From Lachnospiraceae bacterium (GTDB lineage Bacteria > Bacillota > Clostridia > Lachnospirales > Lachnospiraceae), in NCBI GenBank assembly GCA_015057115.1, contig SVEZ01000003.1, positions 148,788 through 212,787 of the forward strand: a stretch of DNA of 64,000 bases. Reading direction: 5' to 3'. Every line of letters starts with the position of its first letter. The stretch's first letter is position 1. The notes under the pieces were generated by a model. That model did not search any database and was not told the DNA's origin. It saw only the letters and a program-made list of their open reading frames with translations. Shown one piece after another: positions 8,865 through 16,380 of the stretch. A program made the position numbers and the translations under genes.

Positions 8865-9758
8865 ATGGAATTTACCTATCATTCCTTACAGGAAATTGTT
8901 GAAATGGCGGAAAACCGCGGAATGAAGCTGTCTGAGCTGGTTTTGATGGAACAGGCCAATGTATTGGAATGCTCCCAGCAAGAAGTTTTGGAACGGATGC
9001 GGGAACAATATAAGGTTATGAAGCAGGCGGAACTTAAAGGCCAGAAGAAAAATGTGAAATCCACCAGCGGATTAACCGGCGGAGATGCCTACAAAATTAA
9101 AAAAGCGATAGACGAAGGACGGACCCTTAGCGGTTCCTTTTTGGCAGGTGCGTTGATGCGAGCAACGGCGGTTTCGGAATTAAATGCGGCCATGGGAAAA
9201 ATTGTGGCGGCACCTACCGCAGGATCTTGCGGAATTTTACCGGCAGCATTAATAACCATGCAGGAGGAAAAAGGGGTTTCCGAAGATGAGTGTATTATGG
9301 CACTTTTAACCGCATCGGCTATTGGTATGATTATAGCAAATAACGCCAGCATTGCCGGAGCGGAAGGCGGCTGTCAGGCAGAGTGCGGAGCAGCATCCGC
9401 CATGGCGGCGGCAGCCATTGTGGAATTGTCCGGCGGAACACCTACTCAGTGTGCCCACGCAGTAGCAATTGCCCTGAAGAATATTATGGGGCTGGTTTGC
9501 GATCCGGTGGCAGGATTGGTAGAAATTCCTTGCGTGAAACGAAATGCTTCCGGAGTAGCCAATGCCATAACGTCAGCGGAGCTGGTGCTTTGTGGTGTAA
9601 AAAGTGCCATACCGACAGACGAGGTGATTGAAGCCATGGCAGAAGTAGGCAATAAGATGGATGTTTCCCTCAGGGAAACGGCAGAAGGCGGTCTTGCCAA
9701 CTGTCCGACAGCAAAATTACTTTGCCGAAAAGTGTTTGCTTGCAAAGAAACGGAATAG
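8865..9758 (+). CDS. sdaAA: L-serine dehydratase, alpha subunit ([4Fe-4S])
   Basis: Catalytic half of the oxygen-sensitive serine dehydratase. The likely cluster cysteines are seen in GSCGILP, GCQAECGAASAM and CDPVAG, with the GG-rich alpha-subunit fold around them. The start at 8865 uses AGGAGG about 8 nt upstream inside the end of sdaAB; an earlier ATG at 8832 has no good ribosome binding site. 297 residues. Together with SdaAB it feeds serine carbon into pyruvate fermentation. Confidence 0.95.
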   Translation: MEFTYHSLQEIVEMAENRGMKLSELVLMEQANVLECSQQEVLERMREQYKVMKQAELKGQKKNVKSTSGLTGGDAYKIKKAIDEGRTLSGSFLAGALMRATAVSELNAAMGKIVAAPTAGSCGILPAALITMQEEKGVSEDECIMALLTASAIGMIIANNASIAGAEGGCQAECGAASAMAAAAIVELSGGTPTQCAHAVAIALKNIMGLVCDPVAGLVEIPCVKRNASGVANAITSAELVLCGVKSAIPTDEVIEAMAEVGNKMDVSLRETAEGGLANCPTAKLLCRKVFACKETE

Positions 9759-9767
9759 TGATATAAT
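9740..9767 (+). promoter_or_regulatory. sigma-A promoter for the ABC exporter
   Basis: TTGCAA, a 16-bp spacer and TATAAT overlap the last codons of sdaAA and lie 36 bp before the exporter start. Confidence 0.65.
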
Positions 9768-9802
9768 AGAGGATAGTGTGCGAAAGAGAAAGGATAGGGA
9801 AA

Positions 9803-11536
9803 ATGTGGAAGAATCTTAAGCAACTTGCAGGGTATTATAAGCCATACAAGGGCGTATTTTTTGCGGACATGTTTTTTGCCATGTTAAGTGCAGGAATTGC
9901 TCTTTGCTTGCCCTTAATCATACGCTATATTACCCACTCTGTTCTGGAACTTAGGGCAGAGGAAGCGGTTCCCATGGTGTTAAAGCTGGGAGCACTGATG
10001 CTGTTTTTGGTGGGAGTAGAGATTTATTGTAACTTTTTTATTACCTATTACGGACACGTAATGGGTGCTAAAATTGAATACGATATGCGACAGGCCATTT
10101 TTGGTCATTATCAGAAGCTTTCCTTTAACTTCTTTGACAATCAGAAGGTAGGACAGCTTATGAGTCGTATTACCAACGATTTGTTTGATATAACGGAGCT
10201 TTTACATCATGGACCGGAAGATATTGTAATTTCCGTGATCAAGATCATCGGCTCCTTTATTATTTTGAGCCGCATCAACGTAAGGCTTTGCCTGATTGCC
10301 TTTGCTCTGGTGCCGGTTATGCTTTTGTATGCCTACTTCTTTAAAAATCGTATGAAGCGGGCGTATCGTAATAATCGAATCAAGATTGCAGCCATCAACA
10401 GCCAGATTGAGGACAATTTGTCCGGAATCCGTGTGGTGAAGTCCTTTGCCAACGAAAGCGAAGAGATGAAGAAATTCACCAAAGGAAATGATGGTTTTCT
10501 TTCTGCGAAAAAGGACAGCTATCGCTACATGGCGGGATTTAATTCCGGTATGAATGCTTTTGTAACTTTGATTCAGGTGCTGGTGGTAGTGGGAGGAACC
10601 ATTTTTATCACCGGCGGCAAGGTTAAGCTGGAAGATTTGGTAACGTTCTTATTGTATATTTCAACCTATACCGAGCCGGTACGAAAACTTATTAACTTTG
10701 TGGAAACCTTCTTAAACGGATATTCCGGATATGAACGTTTCTGCGAGATTATGGCTATTGAGCCGGATATTCAGGACTCTGAGGATGCTATTACCATGAA
10801 GGAAGTTAAGGGAGAGATTACCTTTGAAGATGTGTCCTTCCGGTATAAGGATACGGATCAGATGGTGTTAAAGCATTTGAATTTGTCGGTGAAAGAAGGA
10901 GAATATGTGGCTTTGGTAGGTGCTTCCGGTGCCGGAAAGAGTACTTTGTGCTCCCTTATTCCCCGATTTTATGATGTAACCGGTGGTGCGGTTAAAGTAG
11001 ATGGTACAGATATACGTCGGTTTACCATGAAAAGTTTGCGTGACCACATCGGCATTGTAGCTCAGGATGTGTACCTGTTTGTGGGAACTGTCCGTGAGAA
11101 TATTTTATACGGAAAACCGGATGCTACGGACGAGGAGTTAGTTCGTGCGGCGAAAGCGGCCAACGCCCATGATTTTATTATGAGCCTGCCGGATGGCTAT
11201 GATACGGATATCGGACAGCGTGGAATTAAGCTGTCGGGAGGACAGAAACAGCGTCTTTCACTGGCCCGTGTATTCTTAAAGAATCCTCCGATTTTGATTT
11301 TTGACGAAGCCACCAGTGCGCTGGATAACGAGAGTGAGAAGGTGGTACAGGATTCCCTGGAAAGTCTGGCGAAGAACCGGACAACCTTCGTGATCGCCCA
11401 TCGTTTGAGTACTATCCGAAATGCAAGACGAATTCTTGTATTAGCGGAAGATGGCAGTATTGCAGAGGAGGGAACCCACGAGGAACTTTTGAAACAAAAT
11501 GGTGTTTATGCCAATTTATATAACATTAATATGTAA
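9803..11536 (+). CDS. ABC exporter, fused membrane and ATPase domains
   Basis: A half-transporter of the MsbA/LmrA type (577 residues). Six membrane segments occupy about residues 1-310, and the nucleotide-binding domain follows. It has Walker A GASGAGKST, Q-loop AQDVYLF, signature LSGGQKQR, Walker B ILIFDEATSALD and the H-loop AHRLST. It probably works as a homodimer exporting a lipid, peptide or drug; the substrate cannot be read from sequence. The ATG at 9803 has AAAGGA upstream; an earlier in-frame ATG at 9776 is less well placed. It has its own promoter and is followed by the G3E GTPase pair. Confidence 0.93.
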   Translation: MWKNLKQLAGYYKPYKGVFFADMFFAMLSAGIALCLPLIIRYITHSVLELRAEEAVPMVLKLGALMLFLVGVEIYCNFFITYYGHVMGAKIEYDMRQAIFGHYQKLSFNFFDNQKVGQLMSRITNDLFDITELLHHGPEDIVISVIKIIGSFIILSRINVRLCLIAFALVPVMLLYAYFFKNRMKRAYRNNRIKIAAINSQIEDNLSGIRVVKSFANESEEMKKFTKGNDGFLSAKKDSYRYMAGFNSGMNAFVTLIQVLVVVGGTIFITGGKVKLEDLVTFLLYISTYTEPVRKLINFVETFLNGYSGYERFCEIMAIEPDIQDSEDAITMKEVKGEITFEDVSFRYKDTDQMVLKHLNLSVKEGEYVALVGASGAGKSTLCSLIPRFYDVTGGAVKVDGTDIRRFTMKSLRDHIGIVAQDVYLFVGTVRENILYGKPDATDEELVRAAKAANAHDFIMSLPDGYDTDIGQRGIKLSGGQKQRLSLARVFLKNPPILIFDEATSALDNESEKVVQDSLESLAKNRTTFVIAHRLSTIRNARRILVLAEDGSIAEEGTHEELLKQNGVYANLYNINM

Positions 11537-11581
11537 AACATCGGCACTTGCGCCGAGGCAGATAGAAAGAGAGGTTATAAC

Positions 11582-12736
11582 ATGACAAAGATTGATATTA
11601 TCTCAGGTTTTTTGGGAGCAGGAAAGACAACCCTGATTAAGAAACTTTTGGAAGAGGTTTTTAAGGGTGAAAAAGTGGTTTTAATCGAGAATGAATATGG
11701 CGAAGTAGGTATTGACGGAGGATTTTTAAAGGATTCCGGTATTACGGTAACAGAAATGAATTCCGGATGTATCTGCTGCTCTTTAGTAGGTGATTTTACC
11801 AAAAACATGGGCGAGGTAGTGGAAAAATTCCATCCGGACCGTATTTTGGTAGAACCTTCCGGTGTGGGTAAATTATCCGATGTAATGGCGAGCGTTGCGG
11901 ACGTAAGCAAGACTGTAGACGTTACCTTGAATGCGTTGGTAACTGTTGTAAACGGTAAAAAAGCGTTAAAGCAGATGAAAGCTTTTGGCGAGTTTTTCAA
12001 TAATCAGGTAGAATATGCAACAACTATCGTTTTGAGTCGTACTCAGGATATGGATGATGCGAAATTACAGGAATGTGTAAAAGTGCTGCAGGAGAAGAAT
12101 CCAAAGGCGGCTATCATCACCACTCCATGGGATGAATTAAGCGGAGATGTGATTTTAAAAGCAGTAGAGCAGAAAGCGTCCTTAAAGGATGAAATTCTTC
12201 ATGAAGTGGAGCATGAACATGAACATCATCACCATGATCATGACCACGAGCATCATCATGACGAAGATGGTCATTGCTGCTGCGGCCATGATCACGATCA
12301 CGATCACGAGCACGAGCATGAGCATCATCATGACCATGAGCACGAGCATGAACATCACCACGATCATGACCATGACCATGACCATCACGAGCATCATTAT
12401 GATGAGAATGGTGTTTGCAGCTGTGGTCATCATCATGAACATGGCCATCATCATGCGGATGATGTATTTATCAGTTGGGGAATCGAGACACCTCATAAGT
12501 TTGACCGTGCAACTGTTGAGAAAGCATTGGATACACTGTGCCACTCCGAGAAATACGAAAGCACCATTTTGCGTGCCAAGGGAATGGTACCTTCTACCGA
12601 CGGAACCTGGATTTATTTCGACATGGTGCCGGGTGACTATGAGTTAAGAGAGGGTGCCCCGGATTATACCGGACGTTTGGTTGTAATCGGAACCAATGTG
12701 GAAGAAGAGGAAATGAAGACCTTATTTGGAATGTAG
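11582..12736 (+). CDS. G3E (CobW/COG0523) GTPase with long histidine-rich metal-binding region
   Basis: Putative metallochaperone GTPase. The N-terminus has the P-loop GFLGAGKTT (about residues 9-17), and the family metal motif CxCC is seen as C63-I-C65-C66. A stretch from about residue 210 to 292 consists mostly of His, Asp and Glu with two Cys-rich knots (HCCCGH and VCSCGH), probably a zinc, nickel or cobalt store or sensor. The CobW C-terminal domain follows the His region. The gene lies 10 nt before a second, divergent G3E gene. No Zur or other operator is evident upstream, only a small hairpin at about 11542-11560. The metal specificity is not known. Confidence 0.9.
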   Translation: MTKIDIISGFLGAGKTTLIKKLLEEVFKGEKVVLIENEYGEVGIDGGFLKDSGITVTEMNSGCICCSLVGDFTKNMGEVVEKFHPDRILVEPSGVGKLSDVMASVADVSKTVDVTLNALVTVVNGKKALKQMKAFGEFFNNQVEYATTIVLSRTQDMDDAKLQECVKVLQEKNPKAAIITTPWDELSGDVILKAVEQKASLKDEILHEVEHEHEHHHHDHDHEHHHDEDGHCCCGHDHDHDHEHEHEHHHDHEHEHEHHHDHDHDHDHHEHHYDENGVCSCGHHHEHGHHHADDVFISWGIETPHKFDRATVEKALDTLCHSEKYESTILRAKGMVPSTDGTWIYFDMVPGDYELREGAPDYTGRLVVIGTNVEEEEMKTLFGM

Positions 12737-12745
12737 GAGAAAAAC

Positions 12746-13687
12746 ATGGATACAATAGGAGTTTATCTGTTTACCGGTTTTATGGATAGCGGTAAGACCA
12801 CACTCATTAAAGAAACCCTGGTGGAAAACGGTTTTGAAATCGAATCCAAGAATCTCATTGTTGTCTGCGAAGACGGAGATGAGGAATACGATGAGGAAAA
12901 GTTAAAAAACATGAATACCTCCGTCGTTTTTGTAGAAAACAAAGAGGACTTTACCAAGGATTTCATGGATAAGTGTGTACGGGAATACCGACCGGATAAC
13001 ATTTTTATTGAATATAACGGAACCTGGGAGGTAGCGGATTTTGCGGAAGAAGTATTGCCGGAAAGCTGCGAACTGGTACAGGTTTTAACAACTGTTGATG
13101 CCACCACTTTTGACAACTATCTTACCAACATGCGAACCATGATGATGGAGCAGCTGTTTTTGTCCGATGTGGTGATCTTTAACCGGAGTGATGAAAACAC
13201 TCCAAAAATTAAGTTCCGTACTGCGGTCAAAACCAATAACCGCCGCGCGCAGATTGTGTATGAGCGCAAGGACGGTACCATTGATGAAACACCGGAGCCG
13301 TTGCCATACGATATGAGCAAGGATTTTCTGGAAATTACGGATATGGATTACGGCGTATGGTTTATTGACGCCCAGGAGAATCCGAAAAAGTACGACGGTA
13401 AGACGGTGAAGTTTTTAGCGTTGGTATATAATCCGGATAAGATGAAAAAGGGTGTTTTTGTGCCGGGACGTTTTGCTATGACCTGCTGTATTGAAGATGT
13501 GCAGTTTATCGGTTTTAAGGCAAAATATGACAAGTCCAAAGAAATCCCGCACAAATCCTGGATCTGGGTGACTGCCGAGATGAAGACAGAATTTGCTATG
13601 GAGTATAAGGGAAAAGGCCCGGTTTTATATGTAAAAGAAATTGAAAAAGCAGAAAAACCGGAAGATGAATTGGTTTATTTTAATTAA
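12746..13687 (+). CDS. divergent G3E GTPase lacking the CxCC motif, with C-terminal TIGR03943-like domain
   Basis: A 313-residue protein whose N-terminus has a P-loop (FTGFMDSGKTT, about residues 9-19), so it belongs to the same GTPase class as its upstream neighbour. The metal motif CxCC is absent. The usual NKxD guanine-specificity motif reads NRSD. About residues 190-310 form a separate domain resembling the TIGR03943/DUF1980 type seen in metal-related two-gene systems; that match is from memory and moderate. It lies 10 nt after the His-rich GTPase, so the two probably act together. NfnA starts 21 nt downstream. Confidence 0.75.
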   Translation: MDTIGVYLFTGFMDSGKTTLIKETLVENGFEIESKNLIVVCEDGDEEYDEEKLKNMNTSVVFVENKEDFTKDFMDKCVREYRPDNIFIEYNGTWEVADFAEEVLPESCELVQVLTTVDATTFDNYLTNMRTMMMEQLFLSDVVIFNRSDENTPKIKFRTAVKTNNRRAQIVYERKDGTIDETPEPLPYDMSKDFLEITDMDYGVWFIDAQENPKKYDGKTVKFLALVYNPDKMKKGVFVPGRFAMTCCIEDVQFIGFKAKYDKSKEIPHKSWIWVTAEMKTEFAMEYKGKGPVLYVKEIEKAEKPEDELVYFN

Positions 13688-13707
13688 CATAAAGGGAGGA
13701 ACAAAAA

Positions 13708-14595
13708 ATGTATCAGATCGTAAAGTCTGAAAAGCTGAATGCAAACATCTATCTCATGGTTGTAAAAGCGCCGCGTGTGGCAAAACATTGCCTGCCGGGA
13801 CAGTTTTTAATCGTGAAGATGGATGAGGAAGGAGAGCGTATTCCGCTGACCATCTGCGATTATGACAGAGAAGCAGAAACCATTACCATTGTTTTTCAGC
13901 CGGTAGGAGCATCTACAGAGGCTATGACTGCTTTAAAGGCAGGGGATTGCTTCATGGATGTGGTAGGACCTTTGGGTAATCCGTCAGAACTTGTAACGGA
14001 TGATTTGGAGGAAACCAAAAAGAAAAAGATTTTATTTGTAGCCGGTGGTGTGGGAACCGCACCGGTATATCCACAGGTAAAATGGCTGCATGAGCATGGT
14101 ATTGATGCAGATGTAATTGTGGGAGCCAAGACCAAGGATCTGATTATTTTGGAAAAAGAGATGGAGGCAGTTGCCGGCAATCTCTACATTACCACCGATG
14201 ATGGAAGCTATGGCAGAAGCGGAATGGTAACCAAGGTTATCGAGGATTTGGTAGCAGAAGGCAAGCAGTATGACGTATGTGTTTCCATCGGACCAATGAT
14301 TATGATGAAATTCTGTTGCTTAACCACCAAGAAATTTAATATTCCAACCATCGTTTCCATGAACCCCATTATGGTGGACGGAACCGGAATGTGCGGTGCC
14401 TGTCGTCTTTCTGTGGGCGACGAAATTAAGTTTGCCTGTGTAGACGGACCGGAATTCGACGGACATCTGGTAAACTTTGATGAGGCTATGAAGCGTCAGC
14501 AGATGTACAAAACACAGGAAGGCAGAGCACTTTTAAAACTGCGTGAGGGAGATACCCATCATGGCGGATGCGGACATTGCGGAGGTGACAAATAA
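13708..14595 (+). CDS. nfnA: NfnA, FAD/[2Fe-2S] subunit of NADH-dependent ferredoxin:NADP+ oxidoreductase
   Basis: Small subunit (295 residues) of the electron-bifurcating Nfn complex, which couples NADPH oxidation or formation to NADH and reduced ferredoxin. It has the ferredoxin-reductase fold: an FAD-binding beta barrel, then an NAD-binding domain with the AGGVGTAPVYP motif. Near the C-terminus DGTGMCGACR and a later FACVDGP give three cysteines and a nearby Asp, matching the unusual Asp/Cys3 [2Fe-2S] ligation described for NfnA. Its stop overlaps the nfnB start by one base. Related proteins are annotated as sulfide or dihydroorotate dehydrogenase electron-transfer subunits; pairing with nfnB decides the call. 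Confidence 0.88.
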   Translation: MYQIVKSEKLNANIYLMVVKAPRVAKHCLPGQFLIVKMDEEGERIPLTICDYDREAETITIVFQPVGASTEAMTALKAGDCFMDVVGPLGNPSELVTDDLEETKKKKILFVAGGVGTAPVYPQVKWLHEHGIDADVIVGAKTKDLIILEKEMEAVAGNLYITTDDGSYGRSGMVTKVIEDLVAEGKQYDVCVSIGPMIMMKFCCLTTKKFNIPTIVSMNPIMVDGTGMCGACRLSVGDEIKFACVDGPEFDGHLVNFDEAMKRQQMYKTQEGRALLKLREGDTHHGGCGHCGGDK

Positions 14596-15977
14596 TGGAT
14601 ATGATGAAGAGAGTTCCCATTTCGGAGCAGGATGCAAAGGTACGTGCAACCAATTTTGAAGAGGTATGTTTAGGTTATACAGAAGATGAAGCCGTTGAAG
14701 AAGCAGGTCGTTGTTTAAACTGTAAGAATCCTATGTGTGTTTCCGGATGCCCGGTATCCATTAATATTCCGGCATTCATTGAGCAGGTAAAGAACCGTAA
14801 TTTCGAAAAAGCATACGAGATTATTTCCGAATCCTCTTCCTTGCCGGCAGTTTGCGGACGTGTGTGTCCACAGGAAAGCCAGTGTGAAGGAAAGTGTATC
14901 CGCGGTGTCAAAGGCGAGGCAGTAGCAATCGGTAAATTAGAGCGTTTCGTAGCGGACTGGGCTGCAAAAAATAATGTAAAGCCACAGCCGGCAAAAGAAA
15001 AGCTTGGCAAAAAAGTAGCTGTAATCGGTTCCGGCCCTGCAGGACTTACCTGTGCCGGCGATTTGGCAAAATTAGGATATGATGTAACCATTTTTGAAGC
15101 GCTTCATGAGGCAGGCGGCGTATTGGTATACGGTATTCCGGAGTTCCGTCTTCCGAAGGAAAAGGTAGTTGCCAAGGAAGTGGAAAATGTAAAAGCCCTT
15201 GGGGTTAAAATTGAAACCAACGTCATCATCGGCAAATCCGTAACTATCGACGAATTGATGGAGGAGGAAGGCTTCGAGGCAGTCTTTATCGGTTCCGGAG
15301 CGGGACTTCCAAGATTTATGGGTATTCCGGGAGAAAATGCCAATGGCGTATTTTCAGCGAACGAGTATTTAACCAGAAATAACCTGATGAAAGCTTTTAA
15401 GGAGTATGCAACTCCGATTCACACCGGTAAGAAGGTAGTGGTTGTCGGCGGCGGAAACGTAGCCATGGATGCTGCCAGAACCGCCCTTCGTTTAGGAGCA
15501 GAGGTACACATCGTATACCGTCGTAGTGAAGCAGAGCTTCCTGCACGAGTAGAAGAAGTGCATCATGCAAAAGAGGAAGGTGTAATCTTTAACCTTTTAA
15601 CCAATCCGACAGAAATTCTTGTAAACGAAGAGGGATGGGTAAAAGGAATTCGCGTCATCAAGATGGAATTAGGCGAGCCGGATGCTTCCGGAAGAAGAAG
15701 ACCGGTAGAAATTCCGGGCTCTGAATTTGAAGTGGAAGCCGATACGGTGATCATGTCCCTGGGAACCTCACCGAATCCACTTATTACTTCAACTACCAAG
15801 GGACTTGAGGCAAACAAGAAGAAATGTATCGTAGCCGAAGAAGAAAATGGCCAGACCAGTAAGGAAGGCGTATTTGCCGGCGGCGATGCAGTAACCGGAG
15901 CAGCGACAGTAATTCTTGCCATGGGTGCAGGAAAAGCGGCAGCGAAGGGAATACATGAGTATTTGATGAAAAAGTAA
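14595..15977 (+). CDS. nfnB: NfnB, GltD-like large subunit of NADH-dependent ferredoxin:NADP+ oxidoreductase
   Basis: A 460-residue glutamate-synthase-small-subunit-like flavoprotein. The N-terminal cysteine-rich domain for two [4Fe-4S] clusters has CLNCKNPMC, SGCP and CGRVCPQ...CEGKC. It is followed by an FAD-binding GSGPAGLTCAGDLA and an NADPH-binding GGGNVAMDAA. Many databases call such proteins NADPH-dependent glutamate synthase, but a one-base overlap with nfnA points to the bifurcating Nfn complex. That fits an organism that also makes [FeFe]-hydrogenase and butyrate. Confidence 0.88.
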   Translation: MDMMKRVPISEQDAKVRATNFEEVCLGYTEDEAVEEAGRCLNCKNPMCVSGCPVSINIPAFIEQVKNRNFEKAYEIISESSSLPAVCGRVCPQESQCEGKCIRGVKGEAVAIGKLERFVADWAAKNNVKPQPAKEKLGKKVAVIGSGPAGLTCAGDLAKLGYDVTIFEALHEAGGVLVYGIPEFRLPKEKVVAKEVENVKALGVKIETNVIIGKSVTIDELMEEEGFEAVFIGSGAGLPRFMGIPGENANGVFSANEYLTRNNLMKAFKEYATPIHTGKKVVVVGGGNVAMDAARTALRLGAEVHIVYRRSEAELPARVEEVHHAKEEGVIFNLLTNPTEILVNEEGWVKGIRVIKMELGEPDASGRRRPVEIPGSEFEVEADTVIMSLGTSPNPLITSTTKGLEANKKKCIVAEEENGQTSKEGVFAGGDAVTGAATVILAMGAGKAAAKGIHEYLMKK

Positions 15978-15990
15978 AATGAATAAGCGG

Positions 15991-16162
15991 AACCGTTGTG
16001 TCTGCAATGGGGGAGCGTTCGCACTCCATACAAGACGTAGCGGTACATAAGAAGAAGGGAGCCACGCCCAGATATGGATAAATCCATCTGCGCATGGTTC
16101 CCTTCTTCTAAGTACCGACGTCTTGTAAAGTCCCCCATTTGCAGACATAACGGTTATTTTTT
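15991..16162. repeat. 172-bp imperfect palindrome ending in a T-run
   Basis: The arms 15991-16079 and 16082-16155 are near-complementary from AACCGTT/AACGGTT inward. They run through TGTCTGCA/TGCAGACA, ATGGGGGA/TCCCCCAT, ACAAGACGT/ACGTCTTGT, AAGAAGGGA/TCCCTTCTT and ATGGAT/ATCCAT, and close on a minimal loop. The left arm has an extra mini-hairpin segment of about 15 nt (16014-16028). The right arm is followed by A and T6. Far longer than an ordinary terminator, it could terminate nfnAB, encode a structured RNA, or be a MITE-like repeat. Confidence 0.8.
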
Positions 16163-16328
16163 CAATTATTTCTTCGGTAAGTGTGAAGGCTTTGGGGCAT
16201 GCCCCGCACACCACATAGACACGCCGCCCTCGCGGCAATTCAGAAGAACGCCTCGGATTTTTGACGGAAAGGTTGTGTATGCGGCGTGAGATAGGTGCGG
16301 CAATTCCGAAGTCATAAAATAAGAGGAT
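16163..16328. other. gene-free structured DNA between the palindrome and spoIVA
   Basis: No coding frame is convincing here. The stretch holds a perfect palindrome GGGGCATGCCCC (about 16195-16206), a long-range inverted pair ACACGCCGC/GCGGCGTG (about 16219-16227 and 16281-16288), and a 15-bp direct repeat GCGGCAATTC(A/C)GAAG at 16232-16246 and 16297-16311. CATAAAAT at 16313-16320 resembles a sigma-E -10 box, but no matching -35 is evident. Confidence 0.45.
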
Positions 16329-16380
16329 TCCTCATAGTATTTCGTAAGTAGAATTTGCGGAATACTATGAGGATTTTTTT
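16329..16380 (+). promoter_or_regulatory. terminator-like hairpin that contains the spoIVA ribosome binding site
   Basis: TCCTCATAGTATT (16329-16341) pairs perfectly with AATACTATGAGGA (16361-16373), extended by three more pairs over a 13-nt loop, and is followed by T7 directly abutting the spoIVA ATG. The only plausible ribosome binding site, GAGGA at 16369-16373, lies in the 3' arm. The structure looks like an intrinsic terminator and at the same time would hide the translation start. Confidence 0.75.

Noticed and set aside
12182..12544. A 120-codon antisense frame, very rich in Met, Val and Ile, opposite the His-rich GTPase region
   Set aside because: It is the mirror of the CAT/CAC/GAC/GAG repeats coding His, Asp and Glu on the + strand; it has no ribosome binding site and low complexity.
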